Source: Sphingobacteriaceae bacterium
GTDB lineage: Bacteria; Bacteroidota; Bacteroidia; B-17B0; Aurantibacillaceae
Direction of reading: 5' to 3'
Assembly: GCA_016715905.1 (NCBI GenBank)
Contig: JADJXI010000003.1
Location: 310,001 to 374,000 of the forward strand
Length of the DNA: 64,000 nucleotides
This document shows positions 62,160 to 64,000 of the stretch, piece after piece (the stretch's first letter is position 1; every line of letters begins with the position of its first letter). The notes below the pieces were generated by a model. It saw only the letters and a list, made by a program, of their open reading frames with translations. It had not been told where the DNA came from and did no database searches. The position numbers and the translations under genes are program-made.

Positions 62160-64000
62160 ATGAGGAAAAACATTTACTTAGCAGTTGTATTCGCATTTTT
62201 CACAAGTTTAGCCGGGATGGCGCAAACAGGTAATGGTGCAATTAAAGTAGTTTTACAAGATAAGGTTACGAAAGAAACTATTCCATTTGCCAATGTGGTT
62301 GCTTATAAAGATGGAGTACAGGTTGGCGTTGCAACTACGGATATGGAAGGTGAAGCAACCATTAAGCCATTAGAACCCGGAAAATATTCTATTAAAGGTG
62401 TTTACGTTGGATACCAAGCACAGGAAATAAAAGATGTTGTGGTAGGTGATGGAAAAACTGCCTATGTTACTATCGGACTTTCAAACGGTGAAGGTGTTAA
62501 GTTAGATGAGGTTGAGGTTGTTGTATATCAGGTTCCATTAATTGATCCGGATACTAAATCAGGACAAACCGTAACTCGTGAAGATTATCAAAACTTAGCA
62601 ACGAAAGATGTAAACTCCGTAGCAGCAACTACAGCAGGTGTATATCAGGCTGATAATGGCGGTGGTATTAATGTTAGAGGTGGTAGAAGTGGCAATACAA
62701 CATATTTTGTTGATGGCGTAAAAGTTTTCGGAACACCTAATTTACCTCAACAAGGTATTGAACAATTAAACGTAATTACAGGTGGTGTTCCGGCTATGTA
62801 TGGTGACCTTACTTCAGGTGCTATTTCTATTTCAACACGCGGCCCTCAATCAAAATATTTTGGAGGTATTGAATTAATTTCTTCTCAATTAACCGATCCT
62901 TACGGCTATAACTCTTTAGGTTACAGTTTTGGTGGGCCAATCTATAAAAAGAAAGATTCTACCCAACGTACTGTATTAGGTTTCTTTTTATCAGGTCAAG
63001 GTACTTACAATAAAGATCCTCGTCCGCAATTTATACCGGTTTATATGTTGAAGGAAGAAAAACTTCAGGAAATAAAAGATGCTCCTTTATTACCTTCTCC
63101 TTCCGGAACTGGATTTATTCGTTCATCTGAATTCGTGACTAAGGAGGATATGTACACTCAAAAATATCGTCCGAATGCTACTTCTCGCGGAATATCCTTA
63201 ACCGGTAAATTAGATTTTCAACCTGTTGCAAATACCAACATTTCATTAGGTGGTTTCTTCAATTATGGTAAGGGTTATAATGCAGGTATTGGTAGTCAAT
63301 TATTCAATTATGCGAATCATTCCGTGTCTAATAATTTAATGTATCGTACTTCTTTATCTATTACTCAAAAATTCGGCAGCGGAACAGGAAATAAGGATAA
63401 AAAACAATCTATCGTTACTAATCCGTTTTTTAGATTCTTAGTAAGTTGGGAGAACAACCAGAATATCACCCAAAGTGATGTTCATAAAGACAGAATTTTT
63501 GATTATGGATATGTAGGAAAGTTTGAAAGAACGTTCTTAGAAAAAGATTTTGCATACAATTATGCATTTACAGATACCTTTTTATTAGGAGGTCAAAACA
63601 TCAATGCTTACGTGTACCAAAACAGATCAGAAAATGAGGTGAAATTTACCCCGGGCACTTTAAATCCGGATGCAGCTCTTTACACTAGTTATTTGATTAG
63701 TCAATCACAAGACAAATTTATCAGTATGAATTATATTCAGGGTAATAATGGTGTAATTAACGGTGATGGTCCGGATAATATTTATGGTTTGTTTAGTAAT
63801 TTTGGTTCTTATCCGGGTAGTTATACTAAATTTAATTTAAAGCAATTCCGTGTGGCCAGTAGTTTCAACGCCGATATAAAAAATCATGCCATCACTTTTG
63901 GTATGGAATTAGATCAGCAATTTACTTCGCAATATAATGTAGCCGCTAGTTCACTATGGATTCGAATGGATCAATTGGCCAATTTCCATACGCAAAGTTT
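62160..64000 (+). CDS. TonB-dependent outer-membrane receptor (3' truncated by window)
   Basis: An outer-membrane transporter energised by TonB. The signal peptide is MRKNIYLAVVFAFFTSLAGM; then comes a carboxypeptidase-regulatory-like domain (VTKETIPFANVVAYKDGVQV, PGKYSIKGVYVGYQ), then the plug (GGGINVRGGRSGNTTYFVDG, IEQLNVITGGVPAMYGDLTSG) and the first barrel strands. The frame stays open to the last base, giving 613 codons plus 2 bases. No SusD partner is visible, so the substrate is unknown. Confidence 0.9.
   Translation, partial: MRKNIYLAVVFAFFTSLAGMAQTGNGAIKVVLQDKVTKETIPFANVVAYKDGVQVGVATTDMEGEATIKPLEPGKYSIKGVYVGYQAQEIKDVVVGDGKTAYVTIGLSNGEGVKLDEVEVVVYQVPLIDPDTKSGQTVTREDYQNLATKDVNSVAATTAGVYQADNGGGINVRGGRSGNTTYFVDGVKVFGTPNLPQQGIEQLNVITGGVPAMYGDLTSGAISISTRGPQSKYFGGIELISSQLTDPYGYNSLGYSFGGPIYKKKDSTQRTVLGFFLSGQGTYNKDPRPQFIPVYMLKEEKLQEIKDAPLLPSPSGTGFIRSSEFVTKEDMYTQKYRPNATSRGISLTGKLDFQPVANTNISLGGFFNYGKGYNAGIGSQLFNYANHSVSNNLMYRTSLSITQKFGSGTGNKDKKQSIVTNPFFRFLVSWENNQNITQSDVHKDRIFDYGYVGKFERTFLEKDFAYNYAFTDTFLLGGQNINAYVYQNRSENEVKFTPGTLNPDAALYTSYLISQSQDKFISMNYIQGNNGVINGDGPDNIYGLFSNFGSYPGSYTKFNLKQFRVASSFNADIKNHAITFGMELDQQFTSQYNVAASSLWIRMDQLANFHTQS

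Overview
The window is AT-rich chromosomal DNA from a Bacteroidota bacterium. Evidence: a type IX secretion C-terminal signal on a large Ig-repeat protein, a fused gamma/alpha KorA, a TonB-dependent receptor with a carboxypeptidase-regulatory-like domain, promoters of the TAnnTTTG (-7) type, and starts without Shine-Dalgarno sequences. The species cannot be named from the sequence. Host DNA flanks a 43.1-kb genomic island. Left host part (1-8500): korA (5' truncated) and korB for 2-oxoglutarate:ferredoxin oxidoreductase; a 604-residue TIM-barrel-like protein; norC-norB with unusual active-site residues; and, divergently, oxygen-independent hemN. The norC/hemN gap holds two FNR-like palindromes, suggesting low-oxygen/NO control. 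Right host part (51674-64000): a hypothetical gene, a DegT-type aminotransferase, a GNAT-like gene, miaA, a secreted Ig-repeat protein, nadB, a NifU-like protein, dCMP deaminase, a small basic protein and the start of a TonB-dependent receptor. The island (8501-51616) sits in the 3' end of tRNA-Lys(UUU). An 18-bp direct repeat marks the ends: 8501-8518 (attL) and 51599-51616 (attR, within the intact tRNA gene). A tyrosine integrase lies next to attL, and a pair of TGTTTCCCACA repeats lies inside each end, probably integrase arm sites. No relaxase or conjugation gene is present, so the island is probably mobilised by others or defective. Island cargo runs in order: (a) a Zn/Cd/Co efflux block: secreted His/Cys-rich protein, RND pump fused to its outer-membrane factor, membrane-fusion protein, P1B-2 ATPase; (b) a DtxR/MntR regulator divergent from a di-heme oxidoreductase, Rieske protein and porin, with a DtxR-type box between; (c) a copper block: Cys-rich protein, HMA-DUF3347 protein, AraC-type regulator with an HMA-like domain, CopA ATPase, multicopper oxidase fused to a barrel; (d) a mobile-element backbone: HTH/Xis-like protein, AAA ATPase, membrane protein; (e) a 13-kb defence operon (33209-46392): AbiEi/AbiEii, a type IIG restriction-modification enzyme, an OLD nuclease plus short UvrD-like helicase (Gabija-like), and a 1557-residue helicase-ABC ATPase fusion followed by a separate TOPRIM protein; (f) a mercury-type ArsR-MerTP cassette without merA; (g) a stretch rich in inverted repeats that looks like structured RNA, with a DUF6943-like gene; (h) a four-gene minus-strand cassette of unknown function, one protein carrying half of an HU-type fold. 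The most novel candidate is the helicase-ABC fusion plus TOPRIM pair at 41039-46392. It contains the same three activities as the OLD/UvrD pair immediately upstream, but divided differently between polypeptides. All seven defence genes are spaced like one operon behind two AbiEi-type operators.
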